Source of the DNA: Blastomussa wellsi
Taxonomy: Eukaryota; Cnidaria; Anthozoa; Scleractinia; Plerogyridae
DNA length: 64,000 nt
Assembly (NCBI GenBank): GCA_947652115.1
Contig: OX393573.1
Coordinates: forward strand, 12,708,362-12,772,361
Direction of reading: 5' to 3'
Shown: positions 1-10,977 of the stretch, in pieces
Position numbering within the stretch: position 1 is the first letter of the stretch
Layout: each line of letters begins with the position of its first letter
Translations under genes and position numbers: made by a program
Notes under the pieces: model-generated
The model's input: the letters and a program-made list of their open reading frames with translations, nothing else
Told to the model about the DNA's origin: nothing
Database searches by the model: none

Positions 1-1090
1 TTGTAGTTTTGGTTTTAGGTTTCGCTCGTATTCCACCTCGACCAAACTTGTTTTCGCGATTCGGTATGCATTTAGCCAGCTAAGTGCTGAATTAAACTCG
101 TTTAAAGTTCTTTCATTCATTTTAACATGTACATTTGTTCTATTCCAGTCTTTCAGCGCTGCTTAATGATGTGAATCATAATCCAGGACAGCGAAGACAA
201 CTGAAGACAAGAATTCTGAAAGACGAAAACACGACGAGATAGCCTGGTTTTACTTCTAGAGGTAATCACATGACAAAAACATCTTAAAAGCCGTGCATCA
301 AGGATTAGCGAGCTTAAGACGTCCTCGCCATCACCTCATAATTTACAGCTTATTATCCAAATTTTGGCCGGTCAAGTTGGACTTTATACAGCAAATCTCT
401 TAGGATGACTTCGTAGATTGATTTGCCATCTTGAATGTTGTGGAAACAGGGTGTGAAACACAGTATTTGTATAGGAATTTGATGTCAAATAGTCGAAGTA
501 AAGTTCTATTTCTGAAATGTTCAGCCCGTAAACTTAGGATTTTACTGGTCAAGTTTGATGTATGTAAGCAAAGTTACATCTATCGAACATGATCAGCAAA
601 ATCTTTTGGTTTAGCCTGAACACTTCATTAAAAGAATTAAACGGGAATTATTTGGCATCCTATTCTTATTCGGACACTGTATTTTGTGTCAAGCTTCCAC
701 TTCTTTCAAAATGGCCGCGAAGGTCATTGATTACCAGTTTATCAGTGTACGTCGGTTATATCGTTACTAGGTGTCTTTAAGCGAGAGCATTCAGTATTTT
801 CTTTACTCTTCATCAAGACTTGTATAACGTGACTTCCTGAAAAATTTAGCCCGAAATTCATGTCAGTTTTCATTTATGTTTGCTGTACTTTAGCAATTGA
901 CTTTACAATCGTGATATGCAGACTTAAATAATCCTTATATTGTAAACACTGCTTGTAGTTGAGCGTTGTAAATGTTGATTAATTAAAGATTGTCTTGTAA
1001 CTTAAAAACAACAAGAAATAAACACTTTCAAGTTTCAATTGTCTTTTATTTATTGTTTTTAACTTCATGAAAATTACAAAGGAACAAAAA
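1..1090. other. No gene recognised
   Basis: AT-rich sequence. I see no protein homology, no tRNA and no clear inverted repeat. The only longer ORF (589-780, plus) has no recognisable domain. An AATAAA on the plus strand near 1015 could be a polyadenylation signal of a gene ending here, but no upstream exon supports it. Confidence 0.5.
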
Positions 1091-1093
1091 ATA

Positions 1094-1420
1094 ATTCGCG
1101 CTTTTAAAAGGGGCCTGGAAACTAGTCAAAATGTAGGCTATCTCTAGCACTACATTTAGTCTATGTAGGGTTGCCGAAAAGAAAAAAAATTCTGCGAGTT
1201 TGAACAGAGTCTAGTCAGAAATCAAACATATACTTAGACTTTTGAAGGGGCAAATCCATTGCACAGTGCAAGAATTTTCCCGCCAAAAGACTTAGTATAT
1301 TTTTGACTCTTAACCAGACAACATTCAATAACGCAGACTTTTTTTTCCAAGGACAATTTTCCCGCCAAAAGACTTAGTTTTTTTTCGATTTTTCCCTTGC
1401 TCCCTTTTAAAAGCGCGAAT
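1094..1420. repeat. Small inverted-repeat element with repeated 18-mer
   Basis: The ends carry TTCGCGCTTTTAAAAGGG at about 1094-1112 and its near-exact reverse complement at about 1402-1420, as in a MITE about 325 bp long. The 18-mer CCCGCCAAAAGACTTAGT occurs at 1279-1296, 1361-1378 and, just outside the right end, 1425-1442. The class is unknown and I saw no clear target duplication. Confidence 0.45.
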
Positions 1421-1539
1421 ATTTCCCGCCAAAAGACTTAGTTTTTCTTTCGACATTTTTATTGTTTCTGACTGAGCCTGCTTTCCGCGTGATTTCATCC
1501 ACGCATAATCTTCCTACCTGTAAGCTATGATAACCACTA

Positions 1540-1628
1540 TGCTAAGCAAGTTCAAAACATTTTATTTCAGTCTGCTTCCTTAACTTGCTGGCATCTTCTT
1601 TCCCTCTCCTTTGCAATATCTTATGAAC
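1540..1628 (-). CDS. Candidate 3'-terminal exon, unknown gene
   Basis: On the minus strand a pyrimidine-rich tract ending in TTTTTTCAG is followed by an exon starting GTTCATAAG and, near its end, AATAAA inside GAAATAAAATG. If joined to the exon at 4072-4145 (which ends in phase 1), the frame stops after two codons (Arg-Ser-stop). Read alone in phase 0 it is open for about 28 codons, rich in Lys, Arg and Glu. I do not recognise the protein. The splice-like and polyadenylation-like signals are visible; the gene assignment is inference. Confidence 0.25.
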
Positions 1629-2071
1629 CTGAAAAAAGAAACAAATTATAATAATTAGTTTTAGATGTTCTGCAAAACCAAAAAATGACTTACAATTCTG
1701 TACTTTTTAGCCATGTTGCCATTAGACTACAATTATTCACATACTGCATGGTTGAAAGATTCCTCCTTACATTACACGAATAAACATTGATCTGAAGACT
1801 TGATTGTAAATTATTCTTACATTCAAGAAATCACCTAATAACTATGCAATTATAGCTTGTACAGTGATTGTAATTTGATTCACACCCTATCCTTACCCTT
1901 TCAATTCCTTCTTTCCTACATTCATCTCAAATTTTGGTGCTAAATGAAGACAATATCCCAAAGAGATGATCATCTTCTATATTCTCATCACCACTTTGAT
2001 GAGGATGTATTGATAGTGTAAGGAGAAATTACATGATGGTCAACTATGGTATTACCGTATTTCATTGACTA

Positions 2072-2280
2072 AAGGGCCCTACTCAGCCTCTGCCATTTTT
2101 GATGCCATCGGAATTATGCAAATCGTAATGCATTGCTGTAAGTTATGTACTGGAAGTGTTTAAATTACTTTTAGCAAGTTTCTCTGTTGTCTCTTTTATT
2201 TCGACACGCTCCCCTTAAAATATAATACCAAAACTTTCACATGTAAACAATAACAAGGGCGTGGCTGATTATGGCCCTTT
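2072..2280. repeat. Dispersed MITE-like repeat, copy 1
   Basis: Bounded by TAAAGGGCC on the left and its complement GGCCCTTTA on the right. The interior (GCCATTTTTGATGCCATCGG and the following 150 bp) is clearly related to 23320-23490, so this is a dispersed family. No coding capacity is visible. Confidence 0.5.
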
Positions 2281-2739
2281 AATAACCTGGTTTAATGGAC
2301 CCTTTTCATAAATGGCTGCCAATTTGAAATCCTTTTGTAAGCATTTTCCTTAGCCTCATGATTAATCTCTCTTGCCAGTAAAAATTCTTTTGAATTACCA
2401 ACTCAAAAAAGAGGTTAGTGTGGCTAATCTAAATACATTCAAAAGAATGAATATGGCAGCCTTTTTTGCAAAAGAGTCTACAGTGATTTTCATTCCATTT
2501 AAGGTGGCTCAATACAGTTTTTCTGGACCATACCACACACTTTCAATTGGCCATTTAGCAGGCTTTCTGGTAGGCGTTAAGGGAATCGGTATTTCCATGG
2601 CAATGATAAACAAATATAAGCAATATATTTCGATGACTCCATGTAATCATTATCAAGTTCGAAGTACATGATAGAATTGACTGCATATATAGTAGTAGTA
2701 GTAGTTTGAAAATATGAAGGGAATTAAAAAGGGTAATAC

Positions 2740-3110
2740 AATATTTGGTGCTGTGGTTCGGCTTGATCATGTGAACGGATGAAACTGTTGATGGTCGATT
2801 CGATAAGCCGCGGAGGACACTTTAATTTCAGGAACATTTGCCTCAAGTTGTTACACTCATCAACAAAAAGATGTGAAGAAGATGAAAGACTATGTGCGCG
2901 AATTAACATCGTTTTCAAGAGTGGGTGTTTATACTTATTGTCAACGTGACTTTGATAGTGCAACAAGAGACCTTTGTTGGTTGTTTTCCTGTGGACCCGT
3001 GTTGCTAGTTGATTTCCTTTCTTTTCAATTTCCATTCCAACGAAGGGTAGTTTATTGTTGGTTGCCAATTCCATCGTGAAGCTAATGGAAGAGTGGGATT
3101 CATTCAATGT
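2740..3110 (-). pseudogene. Penelope-like reverse transcriptase fragment (inverted copy)
   Basis: The minus-strand translation matches the plus-strand copy at about 3375-3740 almost residue for residue (segments KLPFVGMEIEKKGNQLATRV and NKGLLLHYQSHVDNKYKHPL). This is the part of a PLE reverse transcriptase downstream of the catalytic YVDD. The catalytic motif itself is absent, so the copy is dead. The two copies point away from a common centre near 3110, forming a long imperfect palindrome. Confidence 0.7.
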
Positions 3111-3923
3111 TGTCAAAAAGGCTTCAGCAGATGGAATATCGGGAACCAAATCAAACAAATCATCAACTCTTTCAGTTTAACGGACATCTCTATGAACAAA
3201 TTGACGGAGATGCCATGGGCTCTCCCTTAGGCCCTCTTATTGCAAATGTCTTTATGTGCTCTATTGAAGAGAAGCTGGAAAGCGGAAACAAGTTTTCTTC
3301 CTTCTACAGAAGATACGTGGACGATACCTTAGCCTTCGTTCCCAATATTCCATCTACTGAAGCCTCTTTGACAACATTGAATGAATCCCACTCTTCCCAT
3401 TAGCTTCACGATGGAATTAGCAACCAACAATAAACTACCCTTCATTGGAATGGAAATTGAAAAGAAAGAAAATCAACTAGCAACACACGTCCACAGGAAA
3501 CCAACCAACAAAGGCCTCTTGTTGCACTATCAAAGTCACGTTGACAATAAGTATAAACACTCACTGTTGAAAACAATGTTAATTCGCGCACATCGTCTTT
3601 CATCTTCTCCAGATCTTTTTGTTGATGAATGTAACAACTTGAGGCAAATGTTCCTGAAATTGAAGTATCCTCCGCGGCTTGTCGAATCGACCATCAACAG
3701 TTTCATCCTTTCACAAGATCAAGCCAAACGACAGCACCAAATCTCACTAGATCAGCCCATTAGAATTGTCTTGCCATTCACAGATCAGAGGTCGGCCGAC
3801 GCTGTACGAAAAGATCTCAGCGACCTCAGCAAGAAAATTGGAAGTAATTTGCGCCCAGTGTTTACTAGTAGAATTAGATATATACAGTGTATTATATCAC
3901 ACTTCAATATAAGACCGTATTGA
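3107..3923 (+). pseudogene. Penelope-like element reverse transcriptase fragment
   Basis: Two overlapping frames (3107-3403 and 3381-3923) join across a frameshift near 3390-3400. The first has the RT signatures DGDAMGSPLGPLIANVFM and RRYVDDTLAF, where YVDD is the catalytic box and the MGSPLGP-type motif is typical of Penelope-like RTs. The second continues through the thumb region (KLPFIGMEIEKKENQLATHV). The N-terminal RT motifs and the GIY-YIG endonuclease are missing. This is a truncated, frameshifted relic, not an active element. Confidence 0.75.
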
Positions 3924-4071
3924 TCTGTGTCCAAGAAGACTGCTAAATTGCCAATTGAAAATGCTTGGTATGGTCAAGCAAAAATGTATTGAGCCACCTT
4001 AAAAGTACAGAGATTTCAGCTGGCTACCAGACTAAATCTTCTTAAAAAGGCAAAAGGGAAACTGTACTTAC

Positions 4072-4145
4072 GTTTTGTTACGATGGAGAAGTGTCTTTCC
4101 TTTTGATGAGTTGATCCATCAATGTTACTGTCCAGAAACTGTTGG
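4072..4145 (-). CDS. Candidate internal exon, unknown gene
   Basis: On the minus strand the segment is preceded by TTTTTCTTCAG and followed by a consensus donor, GTAAGT. One frame is fully open (24 codons, containing QQFLDSNIDGSTHQKERHF, entered in phase 2 and left in phase 1). I do not recognise it. It may belong to a gene whose last exon is near 1.6 kb, with mobile elements filling the intron. Confidence 0.35.
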
Positions 4146-4204
4146 CTGAAGAAAAATAAATCAATCATTTTTTACCCACCAGTACAGTGGAAAGGATAAA
4201 ATGT

Positions 4205-4510
4205 AAGGAATGAATTTAGGACATTGACAGGACTGTGAGGGGGGTACCAGAATGGGGGTAAGCAGCTAGGAGTATTGCTACCCTACCCCTACTCGGAAAT
4301 GGGATGTTTGTCCATCGCAGGCCACTTGCTCATCAGCATTCGGTCAGATTGCCCCAGCAATTTACCAGTACCCATTTTGTTTTCTACTTCTGGGTGGAGA
4401 GAGGCACGAAAGTAAATAGTCTTGGCCCGTAATAACAGTGAACCCAGATGGTCAATTTGAAGTCCAGCACACTGACTATTAGCCCAACCACTGTGCCTGC
4501 CACAATGGCA
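4205..4510 (-). mobile_element. tRNA-derived SINE (old copy)
   Basis: Reading minus, a tRNA-like head (TGGTTGGGCTAATAGTCAG, A-box-like) is followed by the body shared with 46375-46605 and 57519-57760: a region ending AAATGGGTAC-like, a block resembling GCATCCCATCCAG, and the end of the family. Divergence is high, so this is an old insertion. Confidence 0.6.
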
Positions 4511-4564
4511 CTCCTTTACAACAAGTACCCAGCATAAACTAACCTTCTACTACATGTTAACAAA

Positions 4565-5070
4565 ATGGAGATTGGGTACCCGAGACATCCAGGAGCTTCC
4601 ACTATTGGCAGCCAGTTCCTAGGGTGTGAAAGGAGGAGGAACATCTCTGAAGATCAGCTATCAGACAGATACAGAGCTCACTTGAACTCTACAAAATTAA
4701 GACATCTCGACGAAAGTTCAAGAAATCCACACACATGTGGACAAAAGAAGACTGCTGACTGCATATGAATACCAATGCTAGCTCTAAGCATGCACTGGTG
4801 AAAGTGCATGGGTGAACAACACAAACCGCAAGGGAATGTAGGCACTTAACAAATGCACTGGCACATATGCATCACAAAACACTGCAGGCCACAAGGAAAC
4901 GCTGACTTTCAGTGAATTCACTGGCACATGTGCATAACAGAACTCTGCTGGACCTCAAGGGAACACAAATGCTTTGTCTTTAACTCCACTGTATTTAACA
5001 ACTGCATCACTAAATAATGGAGGTTGGGTGACCGAGGCATCCAGGAGCTTCCACTATTGGCAGTCAGCTC
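4565..5070. repeat. Duplicated ~50-bp and ~35-bp blocks
   Basis: A block containing CCAGGAGCTTCCACTATTGG occurs at about 4566-4612 and again at about 5021-5068. A second block (CACTGGCACATATGCAT / CACTGGCACATGTGCAT) occurs near 4857 and 4920. The region looks like a degenerate local duplication. On the minus strand 5252-5434 reads RPKTMWRRKNWAGQTGMKW, resembling the C-terminus of the LINE found at 5833-6453, so this may be the displaced LINE 3' end. Confidence 0.4.
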
Positions 5071-5439
5071 CGAGATGGAGACTGCTCCAATACCTGGCAA
5101 ATCCTGGCAATCCAGCAATTAACGCCCACGACAAGCCCAGAGAAAGAGGGGCTCATGAGTGACAGTATTCAGAGTCCCAATGGGCAACAGACGAACTGCA
5201 GACAATCACTCAATCAATCGTCCTCTTCACCCCTATGAGTGGAGAATAAGGCTACACAGCATCCATCATGGTCTTTTGCACACTGTTCCACTTCATTCCA
5301 GTTTGGCCAGCCCAGTTCTTTCTCCTCCACATGGTCTTCGGCCTGCTGCACTCTGTCGACTGCCTCAACCCTTTAACCGGTATATTTTTCAGGGACATTT
5401 TATACCCTGGACCATGTGCAGCAAATATTAGCACAGCCC

Positions 5440-5832
5440 TTAAATTTTAACTCGTAGCCCCAATAAACCATAATTAAATCAGAATGTTCAGCATGAACTA
5501 TTCTTTATAATGATGTATCATTAATTAAGGCTCATTGTAATGTTATATTTTACCAGGTTATTTTGAATTTTCACTCTGGGAATGGATACCCCTTCAAAAG
5601 TGGTGGCTCCTTGCTTCCCAAGTCACAAATACAACGCAAATGTCCACTTTTCTTGTGTCTTCAAAATCGCAATTTGCAATTACTTGTAAAAATACTTTGA
5701 AGAGAATCAGTCATAGTAATATCCACTGAAGGCTCATAAGACGCAAAACACATTATTTCTCTGCAGAATTTTCAGCAAATTTGATGTAAACAAGCACTTG
5801 TAATCCACTCAAAGAGAACCAGAGTCTGTACT
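5440..5832. other. No gene recognised
   Basis: AT-rich spacer between two LINE-like segments. It has no coding homology and no obvious terminal repeats. Confidence 0.5.
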
Positions 5833-6453
5833 TCATGTAATATCACTGAAACACCAAGGGACCTTTTGACTCCCTTCGAGAGGGTTATTACCACAAGAAG
5901 GTCTCATACAAATTTGTACGATTGCCAGTTTACAAATCCAGGTGAGAGCATCCCGGCAGTTGTTGCCATTACCTCTCCTCAAGACATGATCGATCCACCT
6001 CCATCGCCTTGCCTTCACAGTTTCCAAGACGGGACTCTTTCTGGTTCTGTCATAGAGTGACACAATTGGAGATGGTATGTGGCCAGAATATGACACATAT
6101 TCTTCCGTTGGAAAACATCCAGCTGCTCGATGTCTGCTGATGCGAACGTCTACATTTCAGTGGTGAACAAGAGGACGGAGGTCACGCAGCTCTTGAGAAT
6201 TCTCAGTTTGGTGTGTTTGCCGTACATTTTTGACCTCCAGACAGGATTGAGGATAGCGTACGTTGGACCTAGCTCCAAGGTAGATGAAGAAGTTGACATC
6301 TTTAACTTCTTGACCATTGATGGAAATCGCACCTTTGTCTTGTGTTGATGCAGAGTCAAGTATATTGTGGAGGCAGCTGCAATTTTCTTGGAGATCTTTA
6401 TGCCAGCTTGAGAGTAGGGCTATGTAGTCTGCATAGTCAAGATCTTCCAGGAC
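5833..6453 (-). pseudogene. LINE reverse transcriptase, 3' half (split copy)
   Basis: Minus-strand reading gives EDLDYADYIALLSSWHKDLQ (RT catalytic box YADD degraded to YADY), then EVKDVNFFIYLGARSNV (thumb region) and, in another frame, RRWRWIDHVLRRGNGNNCRD, a motif near the C-terminus of many animal LINE ORF2 proteins. The 5' half of the same protein lies at 8769-9628 on the same strand, so the element was split by the block at 6466-8763. Frameshifts and the mutated catalytic Asp make it inactive. Confidence 0.7.
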
Positions 6454-6744
6454 TGTGGTGAGCATCAGGGATGTAGCTAAGGCCTGGCTACCAGCTAATT
6501 TCACCAGCTGAAAGAGACCTTATCATCGGCTTAAATTTCACTAGAGAAAACAAAGACTCAAAGAAATTTTGTAGCTACAATGGAGTAATCATTGATTAAT
6601 GATGGTTAATTAACTAGTGATAGAGATATCGAATTTCCTTTATAATCTAGTGCGTGGCCTAGCGTCTCATCTTTTGTCAGATCCGGAGACGAGGCGTAAT
6701 CTCTTATTCCTTCACGTTCTTTTCTCCAAACTCTTTCGTTCCTA

Positions 6745-7673
6745 ATGGCACTCTCCGCAGGCGCACGTCCAAAACGCCGCTCCAAGAAGGTGTCTGATCC
6801 AGACTTCGTGTACGATTTTCCAACGGACTCGCTGTTTCATGACGCTCTCATTCTGGAGCAGAGCAATCCCGTTGACCCCGTTCTCTTCGAACAGTCTACC
6901 AAGTCAGAAGCTAGATCGTCTAAATCAAAAACCAAACCAGTTACAGTACCTGGAGCTTCTTCACCGCCATTCGTTTCTGACGCCGATACCAATCCTTCTC
7001 TTTCATTCGACCAGCAGCTTCAGTTGATCAAACTACAAAAGGAAAAGTTGGAGCTGGAGGTGAAAATTCGTTCGCAGATCTCTCCACGCAAGATGCCAGA
7101 GACGCTATTGCGCCAAGACGCACCAAGCGCAATATCGACTGGCCACAGGATTTTGTTCCGTCCATTCAAGGTGAATATGATAAGTTAGAACTGCCCGAGT
7201 TTGTTTCGGGTTTCTTGATTATGATCAAAACCTATGATTCTTCGCTAAAAGATGCCATGTTAGCTCATCTCGAGTTACTACTCACTAAAGCAATTAGTTA
7301 TTCGTGGATTAGCGTTCGTGGTTTTCATAAATTTATCGCCAAACAGGTCGAACAGCGTCGTTTGGAATGGCAGGATTTTAAGTCTATCCAAGATCAAGCC
7401 ACAACCTTTTTTCGCCATTCAGATTTACGAAATACACGACAGCGAATTGACAACCCGCGTCAACCCTCTAACAACGCATCCTCGGGTGATCATCAACAGG
7501 CGGTTCCACCCACAGTTAAAAAAGCTTGTAAAACCTGGAATTACACTGGCTCTTCTGATTGCGATCCGCAAGATGAAGTTAATTACAAAGAACATCACCG
7601 CTGTCGAGTGTGCAAGGCGGATCACCCGATGCTTCATTGCTCAAAACGTCGCACACCAATCCCACCCCAATGA
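6745..7673 (+). pseudogene. DIRS-like gag ORF, frameshifted
   Basis: Starts at ATG 6745 with a basic N-terminus, then a coiled-coil-like stretch (LQLIKLQKEKLELEVKIRSQ). A one-base frame change near 7085-7100 moves the reading to the frame that runs to the stop at 7671-7673. The C-terminal half has the family pattern with Trp, then a Cys/His-rich tail (HHRCRVCKADHPMLHC). This arrangement matches the ORF upstream of RT in cnidarian DIRS-type retrotransposons. The family call is from memory. Confidence 0.6.
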
Positions 7674-7718
7674 CAACTAGGCCGAGTAATTCCAGACGAA
7701 ATTTCCTCAGCGACCTCT

Positions 7719-8744
7719 TTGACCCGGAACGGAAACGGACATGAACATTTTAAAAATTCAGCAGTTGTTCGACATTTAATTGCTTCTCGTCTCCAGCAGC
7801 CAAATGCCTTCGGTGCCAAGGTTTTGGTTCCTACTTCGCTCTTGCTTTCGAACTGGAGAACACTGCTTTCCAATTATCATGATAACATTGTGATCGATTT
7901 TCTTTCGTACGGTTGGCCTGTTAATTATACAGCACACACTCCTCCTGTTTCATCATTGCATAATCATCCATCTGCTACGAACTTTGATTCGCATGTGCAA
8001 ACCTATCTTGACACTGAATTATCTTGGAATGCTATAGCCGGACCTTTCGATCATCCTCCATTTGCAGCCGATTTCGTATCCTCGCCTCTTCAAACAGTGC
8101 CCAAACGTGATACCTCGACGCGGCGTGTAGTTATGGACTTGAGTTTCCCTCACGGCTCCTCAGTCAACGATGGCATTTCTCAAGACACCTATTTGGGCGA
8201 GCATTTTAAGCTACGTTTGCCTGGCATTGATCGCCTCGTTGAATTCATTCTCGAGAAAGGTCGTAACTGTCTCATTTTCAAGAAGGACTTGCGTCGGGCT
8301 TATCGACAGTTTCCTGTAGACCCCAAGGACTATAATTTACTGGGCTTTTGTTATAAGGGTAAATTTTATTTTGACACTCGTTGTCCTTTCGGTTTGCGTT
8401 CGTCAGCTATGATTTGCCAACGCACGACAAAGGCGGTCGTCCATATCTTCACTGAGCAGGGGTTTTTAGCAGACGTTTATCTTGACGACTTTTACGGCGC
8501 GGAATATCCATCTCTTGCAGCCCAGGCCTTTTCCTGTCTCGGTCAGCTATTCCAACATCTCGGCTTAGATTCTTCTCCTGAGAAGGACTCGCCTCCTTCA
8601 ACGTCCATGATTTGTCTCGGCATTCTTGTTGACACTGCAGCGTTCACCCTCGAGGTTCCTCCTTCATGTCTTGACGATTTACAGGCCGAACTCAAACTTT
8701 GGTCAGAAAAGTCGGCTGAGCTTGTTCGTGGGCCAGCTTTGTAA
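7719..8744 (+). pseudogene. DIRS-like reverse transcriptase, 3' truncated
   Basis: This 341-codon ORF has RT palm motifs in order: RRVVMDLSFPHGSSVNDGI, then CLIFKKDLRRAYRQFPVDP (motif A), the PFGLRSSAMICQRTTKAV block (motif B) and ADVYLDDFYG (catalytic YLDD). These spacings fit DIRS/tyrosine-recombinase retrotransposons better than LTR or LINE families. It ends abruptly at 8744, just before the boundary repeat, so RNase H and the recombinase are missing. Same frame as the second gag segment, separated by a stop at 7671-7673. Confidence 0.75.
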
Positions 8745-8768
8745 TTTCTTAGCTACATCCCTGGAGCC

Positions 8769-9628
8769 TCCACACTATCAAAAACTATAAAAAGCCTTCT
8801 TAAAATCAATGAAACTGATGAGCAGGGGCAATTGCCACTCAGCACTCTTTTCCAAGATGTTTCTAAGGATGGGGATCTGTTCAGTTGTTTCCTGTCCACT
8901 ATGGTAGGTGGCCTGTTCTTCTCGTAATCTATTTTCAACTCCCTCCTGCATCCTAGAGAGGAACATTCTGCAGAAGAAAGTAAGGATATCCCTCAGTTGT
9001 TGTCACCATATAGATGGGTCACCTTTCTTTGATATTTTTGCCAGTCAGATGGACCTTGAACTGGTTAAAAGGGACTGGTTTAAGGGGACTGCAGGGCTGA
9101 CTTTGTCTGCACCAGGATATTAACCATTCTTCAGTCGAGATATGGCTCGTCTCAATTCTTGGAATGAAAATCCCTCTGGGATTTCGGTTTCTTCCCAAGC
9201 CACATTCCACACTTCACAGAAATGTTCTTTAAACCTTTCAAGAACTTCTTCCTCTGTGGTGACAAGTTTACCATCCTTAGTTTGTATTCCAGTGCTTGGT
9301 TTCCTGAGGCCTCCTCTTAGTAGTCTCATCTTCATGTATAGCTCTTTCAGGTTGTTCTGGTGTGTTGCTTATTCTGCTTCTTCCACAATTCTTTCCAAGG
9401 TTCCTCACCTGTCGTCTCTAGCTCTCTTCTTCACTTCATTGTCTTCAGCTGGTACATCTGCTGTTTTCTTTCCTTCACCGATTTTCGTTCATGAAGTTTT
9501 GTTTTAGCTATCTTCTTTCCTTGATGCAGTTCCAGTTGGAGGACCTCCTTGGATGCTTCACTCTGAGCCACTCTGTTTCTAGTTAGTTTTAATCTCTTAA
9601 GATGTGGTCGGAGTAATTTCTTGTGCAT
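8769..9628 (-). pseudogene. LINE reverse transcriptase, 5' half (split copy)
   Basis: Minus-strand segments in order: a Lys/Arg-rich linker (9628-9431), the pre-RT linker GIQTKDGKLVTTEEEVLERF (within 9335-9120), a degraded stretch, and SGQETTEQIPILRNILEKS with LISFIDFKKAF (RT motif A) around 8966-8778. Several frame changes separate them. It continues at 6453 after the DIRS-like insertion. The family is a non-LTR retrotransposon of the kind common in anthozoans; I cannot name the clade. Confidence 0.7.
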
Positions 9629-9734
9629 CCGTTACGCTGATGATACATGTATGTTGCCTTAGTCCAAATGACAAGTCTGACCAACATCTTGCGATGAAAA
9701 GTATCAAACACTACATTGTACCTAAGGGATGGAT

Positions 9735-10085
9735 GGATGTTTAATGATAATCTTGAACTGAATGATGACGAAACTGAACTCCTTACTATTGGGATGCCAC
9801 ACAAACTGGAGAAGTTGGATATTGTCAGTATTTGTGTTTGGAATGTGAAGATCCAGCCTGTGCCACTGTGAGAAATCTTGGCTCCTGGTTTGATTTCAGG
9901 CTGTCTAAACATGGCAACACACATCACAAAGATCTGTCGCTCTTCTTTTTGTTACATACACAATATTTGCCGTATCAGGAAATAGCTTTCACAATAGTTG
10001 ACTGAGGCACTTGTCCATGCCTTCATCACCAGCTGAAAAGATTACTGCCACTCATCTATAAATTACCAGTGCATTGGTTACTGAT
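9735..10085 (+). pseudogene. CR1/L2-like LINE 3' fragment
   Basis: Plus-strand translation contains LNDDETELLTIGMPHKLEKL, then ATVRNLGSWFDFRLS and THITKICRSSFCYIHNICRI, the standard order downstream of the RT catalytic box in CR1/jockey-type LINEs. At least two frameshifts are present. The same family supplies the fragment at 47690-48730 on the minus strand. Confidence 0.7.
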
Positions 10086-10179
10086 AACTCATTCCTTTAT
10101 AACTCGCGATACTACACAACAAAACGTCTAATAAGATATATAAACTATCGAATAGAGGGGCTAAGTTTCTAAAGAAACT

Positions 10180-10400
10180 GTGGTGCTGTGTCAGTGGGAA
10201 GTATAACTTACAATATAATTTGGTTTTATCAACTGGGTTGATAATGTGAATTGGCCACCGTAAAGAGATACAAGAACTGACGCTTCGAGCGTTAGCCCTT
10301 TGTCGAAGATTCGACGAAGGGCTAATGCTCAAAACATCAGCTCTCGAATCTCTTTACGATGGCCGATTCACATCATCAACCCGGTTGATAAAACCAAATT
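10180..10400. mobile_element. Head-to-head Penelope-type ends (palindrome)
   Basis: A minus-oriented copy (about 10207-10305) and a plus-oriented copy (about 10303-10400) of the same ~95-bp terminus meet near 10305. Shared blocks are GAAGGGCTAA, CTCGAATCTCTTTACG and GTTGATAAAACCAAATTATA. The same terminus occurs at 50551-50655 and 63057-63165. I assign it to Penelope-like elements from memory of cnidarian repeats. It may fold as a hammerhead-like RNA (see findings). Confidence 0.6.
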
Positions 10401-10977
10401 ATATTTATATACACTATCGACTGCAGCGTATTGTTGGTGGCTTAATAAAGAGTTTTGGTCGTCAGCTAGTAATTTGTGGTCACAAATATCTTTCCTCCTT
10501 CTGATGACGGAACTCATCACAGTTGTAGATTAACAGGAATTAGCAGAAAGATAAAAAGTCAGTCGTTGGCAAGATGATCTTAATTTTTCAGTGCAATGCC
10601 ACCTTGCAGAAAATTGGCTGTGCCTCCTTGACTATTCGCTCATAGAAAACTCGGGCTTGTAGTCTAATTGTTAATTGGGAAATTCTGGTTGCCAGTCTAT
10701 TTTCCTGACAATTCATTTGCACAATTTTATTCATTCATAGGTGCAGGGTTTCGAAATTAAAAAAAATCCTTTGGTTACCAAACAGACTAAGTGGTAAAAA
10801 AATAGTCGCCAAATTCAAATTTTTAGTTGCCAGATTGCATTAAAAGAGACACAATCCATAGGCATGCATGAGGTGTTATACGGTTTGCAAAGCATTATAG
10901 GGCGATTTCAAACTCCTCCAAGTTTTACGTTTCAAAAGGATGAAATGACTTCTTTTCTTATTTGCTTAAGAAGCAAG

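Larger units (their letters stand above)
2501..4000. mobile_element. TTAA-flanked inverted-repeat element carrying Penelope RT pieces
   Basis: A 51-bp terminal inverted repeat lies at 2501-2551 and 3950-4000 (about 85% identical by eye), starting GGTGGCTCAATAC. Both outer edges sit in TTAA, the duplication expected of piggyBac- or Kolobok-type elements. The interior holds two oppositely oriented copies of a Penelope-like reverse transcriptase segment. The termini are seen directly; the superfamily is inferred from the TTAA and could be wrong. Confidence 0.55.
6466..8763 (+). mobile_element. DIRS-like retroelement block bounded by 16-bp inverted repeats
   Basis: CAGGGATGTAGCTAAG at 6466-6481 is exactly repeated in inverse orientation at 8748-8763. 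LINE homology stops just outside each end (about 6453 and 8769), so these repeats mark the ends of an insertion. Inside are gag-like and RT ORFs of DIRS type, but no RNase H, methyltransferase or tyrosine recombinase. No clear target duplication flanks it. CAGGG/CCCTG ends recall hAT transposons, so it may be a composite. Confidence 0.6.
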
